A DNA stretch of 64,000 nucleotides from Hymenopellis radicata (GCA_015501595.1 JADNRX010000092.1:1-64000), one strand, 5' to 3'. Shown: positions 33,532-44,510, counted from the first letter of the stretch. Numbers and translations are program-made. The notes: a model not told the origin generated them from the sequence alone.

Positions 33532-34229
33532 TCAGAAATCTAACATACTAGGTCCGACGGAAATACTCCTCACCTCGGTCGCACTGGACGAAGTGATCTG
33601 GAGGACTTTGTCACGGTCCAATGACAAACCCACATCCTGCGGCGGCTTATTATGGGACGGCATCGGGATCATCGCGCCCGTCCGGATGCCGCTGAGACCA
33701 ACGGTCTCCCACACCGACGCCTCATTGGTTGCTCCAGTACCAGACTCGTCCCAGACTTTGGCGGTAGCATCACTAACCAGCAGATCCCTACGAATCGCCT
33801 TGATACCGTAAGTCTGCGCCGAATCCGGCGGAGCCCACTCTGCGTTGGTGCTGAATATGCCACCGAGGACGATGTAGTCCGAGTTTGGGGGACGCCGCGC
33901 CAGAGGGAGTAGTCTCTGGGACTCCCGGAGCCCGCGTCGGTCCAGACGCGTTCCCAGGAATCGACGTCTCGAAGGGCGTCGGTTTCGAGGGCGCTGACGA
34001 TGACGCCGAAGGGAGCAAAGTTCTGGGAGTCTGTGCCTTGACCAAGGTAGAACCACCCGTTTTCGACTGTGAATGGGGATGTTAATTTTTGGATGCGTAG
34101 AGTGAAATTATTCGACTCACGATTGGGACGCCAGACTGAGATGCCGGTCCCGCCTGAACCGGCGTCGTCGGTCACCTTGTTCACGAATATGACGCGTTTG
34201 TATGCCAATGCGGCAGTGGGAAGCGACAT
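33532..34229 (-). pseudogene. Vps62-like gene, one-base shift in a C run (right arm)
   Basis: Mirror partner of the intact gene at 3580-4272. The start, the 50-odd-bp intron and all motifs match (LAYKRVIFVNKV, WFYLGQG, ERVWTDAGSGSPRDYSLWRG). In the codons after WRGV the C run has five bases where the intact copy has six, at about 33893. This shifts the frame, and the remainder (SDYIVLGGIFSTN, GIKAIRRDLLVSD, KVWDESGTGA) continues in another phase to 33532. It is otherwise as good as its partner, so a homopolymer sequencing error is a real alternative. Confidence 0.75.
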
Positions 34230-35151
34230 GTGTGTAGGTTCTGAATTGATGTTGGATAAAGGATGTGAAGTTGATGGGTTGGAATTGATCAGTACTCGTA
34301 CTTATACCTATACTATAGCGCGGGGGCTCTAGTCCGGTACCAACTCGACCGAGTCACTGTCCGATTCCATCGTAGGAGAAAGACAAGGGGTTATCTGTGT
34401 GCCACGGAGCACTCAAGTCTGTGACGACAGCGTAGACCTGAGTACTCATTTAACCACGACATAACCTAAACAAGTCGAAGGTAAGTATACAGTCTATAAG
34501 TAGAAAGAACCTGCTTACCGTCCGTCTGGGAATCGGCTAACATTTCAGGTTTAGAGGCGAGTCATCTCCGCGTTCAAGAGGATCGGAGGAACACCTTGCG
34601 GCCGGACAAGCCAGTCCGAGTTCAGGACCTTGACAGTCGGAGCGCACTTTCTTCAATGATACCAAGATAGTACTCCCACATCATTGGCCATAGCAGAGAA
34701 GAATGTTGCAATGAGTAAGCAACTGAAAACGTGCGCAGTCATCCATTGCTCAAAGTCTGGGAAGCACGAACTCGCATGGTGACGAAGAAGACGACAATTC
34801 AGTAAGGCTGACTTTGGTCGACTTGAAGGGTGCCATATATCTGAAAGCAGGTAGACATGATATGTCTCCCGGTATTCGTGAACGTACAGCAATGTTCGTC
34901 TTTCCGCGCGAGCTTCAAAACAGCCATTCCTGTTGAATCTCGCGCCCTCCAGGGGGGGCGCTAAATTGACCTGCAAGAAAGTATCAGTATATACAGACCA
35001 CTATTACCTGAATTTGAACAAAACGAGCGTACAATTAGGGCACCGTTGGACAAGCCAAGCATTTAAATTTGGTAGAAAGGCAGATCCGAGAGGACAGAGC
35101 AGAATTGCAGTGTGTACGACAATGAAGCAGTTTTGGATGCGCCAGTAACTT

Positions 35152-35182
35152 GAAAGGAGAGGCGCAAGGCAGACTGAGTGGC
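35152..35182. repeat. Direct repeat at the outer border of the right arm
   Basis: Matches 27938-27970 in the same orientation, with gaaaggagaggcgcaaggcag followed by actgagtggca. It lies just outside the last base shared with the left arm and directly before the RWD-type coding fragment. Confidence 0.75.
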
Positions 35183-35200
35183 AATTTCCCACGTGCCTCT

Positions 35201-35566
35201 ATGCGCAATGCCACCATGATCTACCACGCGCTCATTCGTACCCACCATATTTCGTCCAAGAAGAAGATACGCAGCCTCCGCGCCGCCGCCGCCGAGCACG
35301 ACGTCGGCGTCCTGATACATGTCGGGGTCCCCGGTATCATGTACGTGTCTGGCTTGAAGGAAGACGGTGTGCAGAGCTGGGTCGACCATGTCCATGAGCT
35401 GCGGTATAAGGACTATCACCTCGCCGTGCGTGTGGAGAACACAGGAAAGGAAATAGCGGTGACTGCTGGGAGACTGGATGCGGTCGAATCTGTGAAAGCG
35501 TTCGGGGAGACGATGCAGGAGGCTGGGCTGTGGGAGTGGTGGAGAAAGGGTATGGGATATGATTGA
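35201..35566 (+). pseudogene. C-terminal fragment of an RWD-domain protein (DUF1115-like)
   Basis: The frame holds the DUF1115 domain usually found after an RWD domain, as in RWDD2-type proteins and the C-terminus of Prp3. Its hallmark is IRTHHISSKKK, then a small-residue loop with HVGVPGIMYVSG, then VDHVHELRYKDYHLAVR. The RWD domain that should precede it is missing, because the arm border of inverted repeat 1 with its short direct repeat lies immediately upstream. It is probably a gene cut by the rearrangement, though an upstream exon that I cannot see is possible. The C-terminus (LWEWWRKGMGYD) looks complete. Confidence 0.65.
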
Positions 35567-35571
35567 TTTTG

Positions 35572-35989
35572 GGTTTGTTATTGGCCATTTCGAGTCTTGG
35601 ATTTCGTCTTCAATTTGTCTAGGTGCTACTTGGTGGAACGATGCAAATGAGCGGCGCACGACACGGCGCACTTTCCAATCTGCCTCTAGTGTTCAGTGGC
35701 GGCCGAAAGAGCGTTTTCATAGCACAGGCAGCTGCCTTCGTCCTGCATGCTATACCGCGCGACTTGTCTAGCAGTGACCATCGTTCAGATTGTCATACTT
35801 ACCATGTACGCCAACTTTGACTCAAAGGACGGAGATACAAGTGCTGATGTTATGCAGGAAAGAACTCGAGTGCCTCCTTTTATATGCTTACACTACGCAA
35901 CAATCATTCCTTACGTTCCCCTTCCAACGCGTCGACATCCTTCTTCTGCAAGTTGGCGCCCTCTGAGATGGTAGATTCGTCCCTTGAGA
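35572..35989. other. Intergenic
   Basis: Only short frames; nothing supported. Confidence 0.45.
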
Positions 35990-36728
35990 GAGTCAGTGAT
36001 ACGTTCAGCAATGTGAAGAAAATATCAATACCGTGGCGTAGGGGACTGTATCAACAAGGTCTTATTACGGTCCAACGAAAACGATATATCATCGGTGGCG
36101 CGCTATGCGAATTCACGGGAATCAGCGCCGACGGCGAGGCCCCCGTCGTACCCAACGTCTTCCAAACCGAGCCGTCCTTCAAGACGGCTGGTGTAGCTGC
36201 GGTATACCAGATTGGAATGTACCATCCATCACCAACAGGTCCCTCCGAATCGCCTTAATGCCACGCTTCTGCTCAGAGTCGGGCTCCGCATAGCCTTCGT
36301 TGTCGCTGAATATGCCGCCAACGACGACGTAGTCTTCGTTGGGAGGAACCCTCGCCAGAGGGCAAAGTCCGGCCCCGGCCACGAGTTGCCAATGTCATCC
36401 CATACGCGCTCCCAACCGACGACGTCCCGGAGAGCGTCAGGTTCCAGTGCTTGGACAATGATGCCGTCAGGAGCCTGGTCCAGTTGTCGCCGTACGCTGC
36501 GCCTTGCCCGAGGTAGTACCAGCCGATATCAACTGTCAATGCGCGATCAGCATTGAGAACAAAGATTGAAACGATCAACATACGGTCGGGGCGCCAACTA
36601 GAAAGCGGCGTGGCAAATGGATACCCGTGGGTGGTCATCCTGTTCACAAATGTGACATATTTATAGGCCAGTGCGGCGGCGGGCAAGTCGGGCTGAGGCT
36701 TTGGTTCGTTCACGACGGTGGTTGCCAT
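35990..36728 (-). pseudogene. Vps62-like pseudogene, closest to the copy at 19013-19834
   Basis: Exon 1 from the ATG at 36728 keeps LAYKYVTFVNRM but has lost the DSGSG motif. The intron has normal ends and is followed by WYYLGQGA. Exon 2 then changes frame near 36470, again near 36370, and again near 36200. The segments EDYVVVGGIFSDN, GIKAIRRDLLV and a KTLGTT-like remainder lie in different phases. At least three indels make it a clear pseudogene. Shared wording in the intron shows it was copied from, or shares a parent with, the gene at 19834. Confidence 0.8.
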
Positions 36729-37849
36729 GTCTGTGTGTTTGAGGAATGTAGGGAGGAAAACGACTTGAAGAAGTTGAGGCACTATTCATCAATGCTTTGA
36801 ATACTTATACTTTGCCAGCATTTGCCCTGTATGTAGTGTCAGCGCCGGATGCAGTTGAATTGGTAATCAAACTTGACCGACTCCAATTGAGGTCACACTC
36901 TCTCCGGCCCGTCGCAGGAAGGTGGAGTATGAATGGTTTCAATAGTGCGAGTCCCGACAACAGAATGAATACGGAGACTCCAAAGACGACAGATATGATC
37001 TGGTGTATCCGAACAGAAGCAGTAAGTAACCATAGATGGAAGTGACGAGCAACCGTCCGGGGATCTGTGAGCGTTCTGGGCTTCGGAAGCTCTTGCACCG
37101 TATACGCCGAGGTCAGGAGGATCGGAGGAGAACCTTGCGAGCAATGTCAAGAGTCGGAGTTGATGAGATTGACAGCCGCCACAAATACTCGGAATGTGAA
37201 CTTCCGTGGTCTCTGTATTGGAGGAGACATGTGATCAACGTGATAACATCGTTAGTTGGGGTGAGAGGAAGGAAGGAAGGAAGGAAGGATTACACGGCTC
37301 GGTCCCTGAAGAGAATGTCGCGCAAGTCGTCATGAGGTTACCTAACTTGATTTACCCAAAAGTTCAAAACGTTCAAGTAACTGGTTCAATTCCTAAGCAG
37401 AAGCCACCCTTTTTGGAAGTCCTGGATAAGGCCTGGTCGGATTTAGTTATCCCGGAAAAGAGTGGAATCTGTTCCGAAGGCTTTGAGAAGAAGTGTTTGA
37501 CACGGTCGAGTAATCCATCGGGGAGTTAAACGTGGAAGTCGTAGAATCGAATGAAGCTCATGGCTGGGCAAGTCAAATCTTTTTCAAGTCGTGCTGATGG
37601 GCGTATAAGGGATTAGCAGTACAGACTGTTTGATCAACTCCTCGGCCGAATGTTGGCCGAGTTCGGCAATAGCAGCTTTGACTCTCACTCAGACTGCCAT
37701 GAGCACAATTCGGAAAATACAATCCTCGACACTTGCTCGTCGCGAAATATTTACGGTTACACTACTCAAGTACACTGGTTGGAAAGGGTATAGACACGAA
37801 AGGTATGTATGCACATCAGAACTGCCAAAATGTGGCTCACCATGTTAGG
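36729..37849. other. Intergenic, with a short (ggaa)n tract
   Basis: No gene is supported. A tract of about six ggaa units lies at 37265-37289. Other frames are short and without recognisable domains. Confidence 0.5.
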
Positions 37850-39299
37850 TTAGGTGTTGCTGGTAACGGGGGCTAGCGCGCCCAGATGCTTGCAGTCGCG
37901 CCGAACGCTGGCGGCCATGAAAACTGGGCGTCCGAAAGCCGCCAAGACAGAGCCGAACGACGCGGAAGTACCTCGTCTCCGTCGTCCAACGCTCTGATGA
38001 ATCATGGACTCTTCTCGACGCGCATCCTCCACGCCCTGCATCCACTGCAGCACGTTATCCTGCACCTCAGGCCGAATAATTCTTTCCTTTTCTATCGCGG
38101 CTCTCTCTGGCGCACCTAGCGCCTCCAGCAATACGTCTGCTCTGCCCTCGTTCGTGACACACGAACTTCTCTTTAGCGCTATGCCCGGTGGCGGACGCAA
38201 CTCGACCGTGCTCAACCATTTTTCAACAACCTCCTTGCTTTCCTTCTCCCGTAGCGCCCCTATGTACACTCGAAGCCGGCTTCCGCAGTCCGCGCAGTCC
38301 CCGCGGTGGACGAGCATATCGTAATCCACGATTTGCATAGCGAGTCTCTCGAGCACATCGAAGTTGGGCGTGCCAAGTTGGTGACAGAAGAGTCTGCAGT
38401 CTAACCACCCATCCTCGTTGTGTTTGACCCCGAGGACGCAGAAGAATGCGAACGCGTTCTTCATCGTCTCGAAATCAACGTTGTCGCGGGGGCAAGAGAA
38501 CATTCGCAAGAGGTAAATGATGGTGCGGAATACTGCTGGGCTGCTCAGACCACCCTTCCAATATCCTTTGGCAGTCAAGAAGTTGGTCGCGTTCCAGATG
38601 TATTCGGTCAGCTGGGTGCATATTGGAGAGTCACCAAATGTGGTTCTGAACTAAATGTTAGTAATTTTTCAATGCTGTCTGTGTAATTGTACTCACACAG
38701 CGCTCGTAGAACCGTTCAATGTCGTGAAGACGACAAGCGCGATGAATTGGCAGACATGGATGCTGGACTCATCGACCACGGCGAGGATGATGGACTCTTG
38801 AGTGCCGTTCGAGGGAGCTTCGCTGTCACCGACGACGGCTGATTGAACGTTCGGGTCCGCCTTTTGGATAGCATCGAGTTGCGCATGGAATGCGTTTTTG
38901 CTCTGTGTTAACGCCGCCTCGCGAAATTCTGAAAAGCCTAGACTCTGGGTGGAGCTTCACCGACGCGAAACTGTCGAGTTCCTTGGTTGTGGCGCATTTG
39001 GCTGGAAGATGCTCTTGTGGCTTATCCAAACCATTTGCCATTGCGGACGAGATTTCGGCGAGTCTCGGTGCAGCAGGAATGGCGACGAGCGCCCTCGATC
39101 CGTCTGCGTCTTCTGGGTTGTGCGCGGCTGCCGACGACCCGGATGCACCAAATGCCATGGATGAGGCGGAGGAGGATTTGGGAGAAGACGCGCCATTGTG
39201 GGCAGCGTCCATGTCGAACGGGTTCAAGCGAGAGAATAAAGGTGGCGGGAGCAGGTCCCAAGGCCGGAACGTCCACAAACGGGATTGGATGGTGGCCAT
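37850..39299 (-). CDS. Conserved protein of unknown function (partner of 1205-2433)
   Basis: Read from the ATG at 39299, the first exon encodes a low-complexity Ser/Ala-rich N-terminus and then SRLFRISRGG. An intron with the weak donor gttaac (about 38917 to 38864) or a frame change joins it to the next exon, which has CQFIALVVFTTLNG. A clear gtgtga...ttag intron follows near 38700-38650, then a long last exon to 37850 with TAKGYWKGGLSSPAVFRTI, YLLRMF, LGTPNFDVLERLAMQIVDYDML and ALKRSSC. No domain is recognised. Compared with the left relative, the C-terminus here is longer and uninterrupted, so this is the better copy. The mirror orientation suggests it took part in the same ancient inversion-duplication as repeat 1. 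Confidence 0.65.
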
Positions 39300-40161
39300 C
39301 TCCTAGTCCGTTCTGAGCAGTCGTGTATGCTGGGCGTTCTCGCTTGGCTGGTGATGGTGGTGGTGGTTCCAGGACAAGCCTCAACGACGGTGCTAGCAGG
39401 CGATCGGTTGGGACCCTGAATCAAAGACCACTGGCTGTGTATCTGTAATGGACAAAAGCGGCGCCTATCATTATCTGCGTTCTTGAAGTGGACATTTGTT
39501 TGATGGCCGAACAATGGTTTTCGTCGTGAGCATTGTTGTCTTGTTATGGAATTGATCTAGACATGTGTTCCTAGCTAGGAGGAATGGAGAGCGAGATTGG
39601 ATGGAATCGCAGCTCGTCTCTTCCTTGTTGTTGAGGCGCTCAAAGGGTATTTTCAACTCACCGCTACTCTTATTCCTGTAAGTCTTTCGTGGTGCTAATC
39701 GTTCGTGTGCTCAAATAAGCTGTTAGGTCAAGGATTCAGAAGAATTCGAGCGCGCGCGATTTGAGCATCAGACATCCTCCGAGCAATTCGTTGTTCAACG
39801 CTGTCTTGACACTAAATAAAAGGATACATTATTCTAGATAAATCTGCGCCACACTTCATGCTGGCATCGTGATGAAATATTGCGCTCATCTTGCAATTCT
39901 TCAGTAAGTCCATTCATCTCTATTAACGCGTTTATTCACGATCAGTGTTGCTATTTTAGTCGAACAATAGTAGAACTCGATGCAGTCCGCCATCACGTGA
40001 CTTTTTGTTTACTGCTTTTATTGTGTTCTTGTGGTGCAAACAACCTGCTTCTCTCTCTACCACCACCCTCACCACTGCCCGCATTTTTTTGAATAACAGG
40101 TACGAGTCTTCTCGCTCTCTTTCGACATTTCGCTGACCTTTGATGTATTCGCAGAACAGTC
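39300..40161. other. Intergenic
   Basis: Small frames on both strands without recognisable domains. The gap separates the two inverted-repeat systems. The last 80 bp before 40162 contain a possible 5' untranslated intron of the F-box gene (gtacgag at 40101 to a cag at about 40156). Confidence 0.45.
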
Positions 40162-41692
40162 ATGGCTCCGACTTCGTCTAAAGTTATGTGCTTTGCGCAC
40201 AAAGAAACACCCGTCCAAAGCATTGTCCACTGCTCGCGTGCTCAGGATCTCCCAGTCGAACTCATCGACCTCGTCTTTTCGGAGGCTGAGCCTGAGCCGT
40301 GGTGGATCGATTGGCGGTCGGGTCTAGTCCGAAAGAATATCATTTGGATAGGCGCGCGAGTCTGTGCCAGATGGCGCCACGTTATCCTGGGCAACCGAAG
40401 ACTTTGGTGCGGGAGCAGCATGAACTTTCTCCTTGCGGATCGTCCAGGCCGTTGGGAGTTGAACCGTCCTCTGGTGTCCGATGTCTTTTTCGAGAGCCGC
40501 ATGAATTATCTGCTTGCGGATCGTCCAGGCCGTCAGTTGCGTGGTCCTCTGGTGTCCCAGACTCTGTTCTCCCGCAGTGCGGGCCTTCCTATCGATGTCT
40601 CTTTCGACTTCTCCAGGTTCCACCAGGAGGAACCTCTGGATACCATCCTGGAGGTCTCGGCTAGATGCTCGAGCCTCCACCTCACACTTCCCCTTTCCCT
40701 CTATGCGTGCTTCGTAACGAAGTCTAGCAAATTCCCCATTCTTCGCCGATTGTCCATCAATACGAGCGCCACACACAGTGATATTCCCCCTCGGAATCGC
40801 CCTCGAATAGTTTGGGAAAAGTTTCCTTTGCTGGAGGAGCTGAGTTTGACGTGGAACATGCACGAGGTCGGGCCATTGCCGTCCTCCCATCGTTTGAAGA
40901 AGATAAATATGGCGATAACTGATAGGTACGGCTCGATTTCCCTCGTCGATGTCTGCCACCTGCTTCACGGGAGCACTACACTCCGGGACGTCCGCCTCCG
41001 CGTCGAGGGAGCCTTTAGTCGCATGCCCGATATCCAGTCTATAACAATCGCGCCCAAGGTCGAAAACCTGAAACTCGAGAGCAAAGGGACGTACGTCTTG
41101 CGCCACATGACCTTCCCTGCTCTTCGCGCTCTCTCGATGACGCCGCCCCCACGCTACGACACCTGGTTTGGTATGCACCCAGACGACATTATTGACCATC
41201 TCGTTGCATTCCTTGGCCGTTCGGCTTGTCCTTTGGAGGAATTTTCGTGGACTACGACTATTCCTCCCCCTCTCGCGATGCCTCGGGTGTTGCCGTCCAT
41301 GCCCCACCTCAAGTTTCTCAAACTCTCTGTGCATCATCATAATCCCCATTATCCCCAGCGACTCGTATCTGTCGCCGAGCTATTCTTTCGCCCTCTGCGA
41401 AAGGACGGGCAGCGGGAATATGCGTGTTGCGCCTTTCCTTGAAAGGATAAATGTCGTGGTTTATGCTGAGCCTGAAGTTGCTGTCGATTTCTCGTTGGGC
41501 GGCCATTTTGTTGAGGCGGTCCTGAGGCGGACGGAGGCTGGTGATTCTGTGCTCCGTTATGTCAAGGTTGAAGTTAGTGGACCGGGTACTTGGGATCTGC
41601 AAGAGTCGGATATTCGTGTTTTGAAAGAGCGCCAAGGAAGCGTCGATGGGTTGGAGATCGTTGTGGTAGACAAGGAGGGGTCAAGAGTTTGA
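40162..41692 (+). CDS. F-box/LRR-like protein, frame change near the 3' end
   Basis: The frame from the ATG at 40162 runs 426 codons. An F-box-like motif lies near residues 28-82 (AQDLPVELIDLVFSEAE then GARVCARWRHVILGNRRLW). Residues 85-140 hold two tandem copies of a unit with MNFLLADRPGR or MNYLLADRPGR followed by GPLVS-like text. LRR-like repeats follow (FPLLEELSLTWNM, LPSMPHLKFLKL). At about 41385, relative to the mirror copy, one extra base shifts the frame. The C-terminal part (SGNMRVAPFLERINVVVY to LEIVVVDKEGSRV, ending 41692) is then read in another phase. The predicted role is an SCF ubiquitin ligase substrate adaptor. Because the right copy has different indels a few codons upstream, errors in assembly should be excluded before calling it dead. 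Confidence 0.75.
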
Positions 41693-42303
41693 CAACGAGC
41701 GGGATGAGGCGTTGAGCAGTGTTGATGGTTTTCGCACCTTGTAGTTCTCTATTTATTATATTGATGTTTATATTCACCGGGCTTGTTGAAACGGCAAGCA
41801 CTTGTCATGAACTCACATCTAGGGCTGACTGGGTTGAGGATTGAGATAAATCCCGCGAGAATGGAGCCGTGCAAGGAACAGGCTGAGTTTCCGTGAAGCT
41901 GAAGGAGAAGGTAGTCACCGGCGCGTAACAAAACCGACAAGTGGATCGATGGCGTTACATCATCTCTTTTCAAGTTCTGCAGAAATCCGTCGCATCAGTT
42001 GGGGACTTCTGTTCTCCTCCGGCTGAGTACGCATAACTCTGAGTTTTTCATCAACCTTTCACCGTGTTCGACTACAGTCACACATGCTCTATACTCTGTG
42101 GCCTGTCGAAATCAGGTGGACTCCTTCTTTCGGCCTGTTTTCCAAACAACTTGACGATACAATTTCCCAAGGCACTAGGTACAAATTCTACGACTATGAC
42201 CTGAATACCCTCACACCGCTTGTTGAAAGCGAGCAGTCCAAAAGGCTACAGAGCGACAATTAGCCACGGGTATCGTCCAACTTCGAGAGTTAATATACCT
42301 TTC
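41693..42303. other. Intergenic arm sequence
   Basis: No gene. A stretch near 41954-42030 (ttctgcagaaatccgtcgca... and acttctgttctcctcc) resembles 33073-33150 in repeat 1 as well as its mirror partner near 62380-62420. It may be a dispersed noncoding repeat or a remnant of the cysteine-rich peptide locus. Confidence 0.45.
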
Positions 42304-42758
42304 TCAAAGGGAGCGGCAGTTGAAAGACGTCGCCGTGTCATCGAAACCCACGGTGCGCAAGTCGTTGACAGTGCCCACGATGAGCTGGGACCTTCCAGTA
42401 CAGCCCGGGTCACTGGAAACGGCGGTGAGCAAAGGCTATCTAGAGAACCCTCGCGATATACTCACGCGAAAAGGGTGCACTGGATTCCAGGAGCGCTCCT
42501 CGCGCTCGTGAGCTGGTCGTCTTGACCGGAGGACCTGAAGTCGCCACATCCGCTGGGCAGGACCGTCGAGGTCCAGTCGAAGCAAGTGCCACTCAGGCTG
42601 AGGTCGTTGCACCCCGTGAAGATGGTGATAGCATCGGGGGCTTGGGCGACGCCTGTGTTGGCGGGGACCGGAGCAAGAGCGGCAGCGCGATCGACGATGG
42701 ACGTGGCCAACGCGGTGCTGCTGAGGAGGGCGAGGAAAGCGATGGTGAGCTTGAACAT
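42304..42758 (-). CDS. Small secreted protein, possibly beta/gamma-crystallin-like
   Basis: Two exons (42758-42466 and 42412-42304) with a 53-bp intron give 133 residues, identical in structure to the copy at 61631. The first 20 or so residues form a signal peptide (MFKLTIAFLALLSSTALATS). The mature part has six cysteines, with IFTGCNDLSLSGTCFDW, an SGCGDF segment, GIQCTLF and a closing TSFNC-type segment. The spacing of Gly/Cys blocks with a repeated V-x-DL-x-x-VGF-x-D-x-A-x-SF pattern resembles beta/gamma-crystallin-type small secreted proteins. That assignment is inference. It is probably secreted to the cell surface or medium. A TATA box lies 51 bp upstream. Confidence 0.85.
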
Positions 42759-42808
42759 GGTACTAGTCGAAGAACTGAGTAGTGAGGAATCTCTGCTGTT
42801 CGCTGGCC

Positions 42809-42815
42809 TTATATA
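42809..42815 (-). promoter_or_regulatory. TATA box of the secreted protein gene
   Basis: A tatataa string on the minus strand lies about 51 bp before the ATG at 42758. It is exactly conserved before the partner gene at 61631. Confidence 0.6.
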
Positions 42816-44092
42816 TGGGAGCGGGCTATTCTTTTCAGTAGATTGAGAGGTAAAGTTCCGACATGCTTTTGCTGTTCATCCTCCAAGGAGGTAGCCAGAA
42901 TCGTTATTTGTTCCTTGCTAACGAGGTACCGTCCCCTTGCGTTGATCTCATGCTGATGCTTCCTAGCGGGGAGTAATACCCACTCATATGAATAACGTAA
43001 CTTCCTTCAGTCTGCAGCTGAAGTCGGGGAGCGCGTTCCTTTCCAATGCACTGTTAATATCAGAGTTTTCTTTTTGCTTAGGATCTACTACTCACAACAA
43101 GGCGTTAGCCTGCTCTCGATGTGTCCGTTAAACATGGCACCGCTGGTCTCTTGAACGTAAGTTGCCTTTGTTTGCAGTACCGAGCTCGCTGTACTGCATT
43201 CGCCGAAGTCAAACATGCCCGCCTAGCGAGCCGCACTTCTTTTTCCCCGTGTCGGCAAAGCGTGACCAAGAAGGAACGTGCAATGCTAGAACCATCATGT
43301 TTCAGTACAAGGATGTCGCGGAACGATAGCCATACTAATGCTGATCGCTTCCGCGAGCTGCGGAGGCCTAGTCTGCGAATGAATCAGGTGGGCCACAGTA
43401 GTCTTCGGATATTCAAATGAATAGTACAGGGGAACTACTAATCCCATTCGATGTGGGAAGACAGTTCCCGAAGAGAGGTAGTAAGATGTCCAGCAGAAGA
43501 ATGGAATGCCCGACTAGTTTAGGTACGGGCACATGTCGAAGAATGTGCGCAGTTTTAAGACCGACTAGGCGCGCGTGTCTGTAATTGAAAAGAAATTCGA
43601 AGACAGCATGACAGATCACAGAGCGCCTCAATCCAGCCGCCAAAGGCGAACACGCGACAGATTGGGTACCGAGGATTCTAGCAATTGAAGGCTGGATTAG
43701 AGTAGATGGCGGCGAAGAACCCGTTCAAATGGTCTAGCCCTCGACGCTCCTCATGACGGTTCGAACAAGGAGATGCGGGATGACATAATCATTCTGCATC
43801 GTCCTTTGAAGCACGCTCACCTGCCGACTCTACTTTTACGTGAGTCTCTCCTCGGTTCTCTCTCGTAACTATGATAGATCCTTGTATTTCTCCACTGTTC
43901 ATGAATATTCACTAATGATTGAATGCTATACTGCATCGTTCTCCCTTTGACATCATCTTTCTTCGAAAAGTTTACGACTATCAAAAGCACTAACACAATA
44001 TCATGAAACAACTTGAGTTCTGGTACAGAGAGACTGCTCTGATTTAACAGCCGTGGTGCGCTTTAGAGAGGAAATCAACATCCTAGAACAGA
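42816..44092. other. Intergenic arm sequence
   Basis: No supported gene; the stretch mirrors 60403-61570. Short frames have no recognisable features. Confidence 0.5.
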
Positions 44093-44356
44093 TCAACTTG
44101 AAGGAAACAACTTACAGCAATCGTCGCAGCAGACGCGGTTCTGTCCACTGGGGCAGTAGCCACTGACACCGAAGTCAGCCGACCTGCCACAATGGACAGT
44201 GCTGTCGTCGGAGTTGTAGCAGTAGCAGTTTTCCTTCTTCTCCAGGGAGGACTTCATGTCTCGGCGCGCATTTTCCTCCATAGCGGGGCTGGCGGAAACG
44301 CTGGTGATGACGCCGATGAAGACGACGAGGGTGGCGAAGGTCTTTTGGAGTTGCAT
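44093..44356 (-). CDS. Eight-cysteine secreted peptide
   Basis: From the ATG at 44356 the product has a signal peptide (MQLQKTFATLVVFIGVITSV, cleavage likely after SVSA). A short charged pro-region (ENARRDMKSSLEKK) contains dibasic RR and KK sites that a Kex2-type protease could cut. The mature part has eight cysteines in the pattern C-x-C, C, C, CC, CC (NCYC ... VHCG ... GYCP ... VCCDDCC). The frame ends at 44093, but a perfect gtaagt donor directly after the last cysteine codon suggests splicing to a short last exon that I cannot place. It is neither a hydrophobin nor a known defensin pattern. It is probably a secreted effector-like or signalling peptide. The copy at 60046 is nearly identical. 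Confidence 0.82.
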   Translation of the reverse strand: MQLQKTFATLVVFIGVITSVSASPAMEENARRDMKSSLEKKENCYCYNSDDSTVHCGRSADFGVSGYCPSGQNRVCCDDCCKLFPSS

Positions 44357-44510
44357 CTACGAATTTGACACGTCAGTGAAGACGAACGAAGAGGAGAAGG
44401 GGAGTGGCGTACTGTGCAATGAAGGATTTCTGAGAAGGGCTGATAAAGGCTTAGACTGGTGTGGGCGAGTAGCTGACGAGTTGCTGCAGAATTGAGAAGA
44501 ACCACATCCC

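Larger units (their letters stand above)
27970..35085. repeat. Right arm of large inverted repeat 1
   Basis: Reverse-complement partner of 2775-9645. It carries the Vps62 relic at 29586, a broken unknown frame, the F-box/LRR gene, a cysteine-rich peptide relic and a frameshifted Vps62-like gene, in exact mirror order. Beyond 35085 the similarity stops and about 2.5 kb of unique sequence follows, before a more distant mirrored gene at 37850-39299. Confidence 0.9.

Noticed and set aside
37265..37289. (ggaa)n tract as a possible regulatory element
   Set aside because: It is a plain simple repeat with no supported gene nearby.
40324..41349. 341-codon minus-strand frame
   Set aside because: It is antisense to the F-box/LRR gene and has no recognisable domain. 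A similar shadow lies opposite the copy at 62689-64000.
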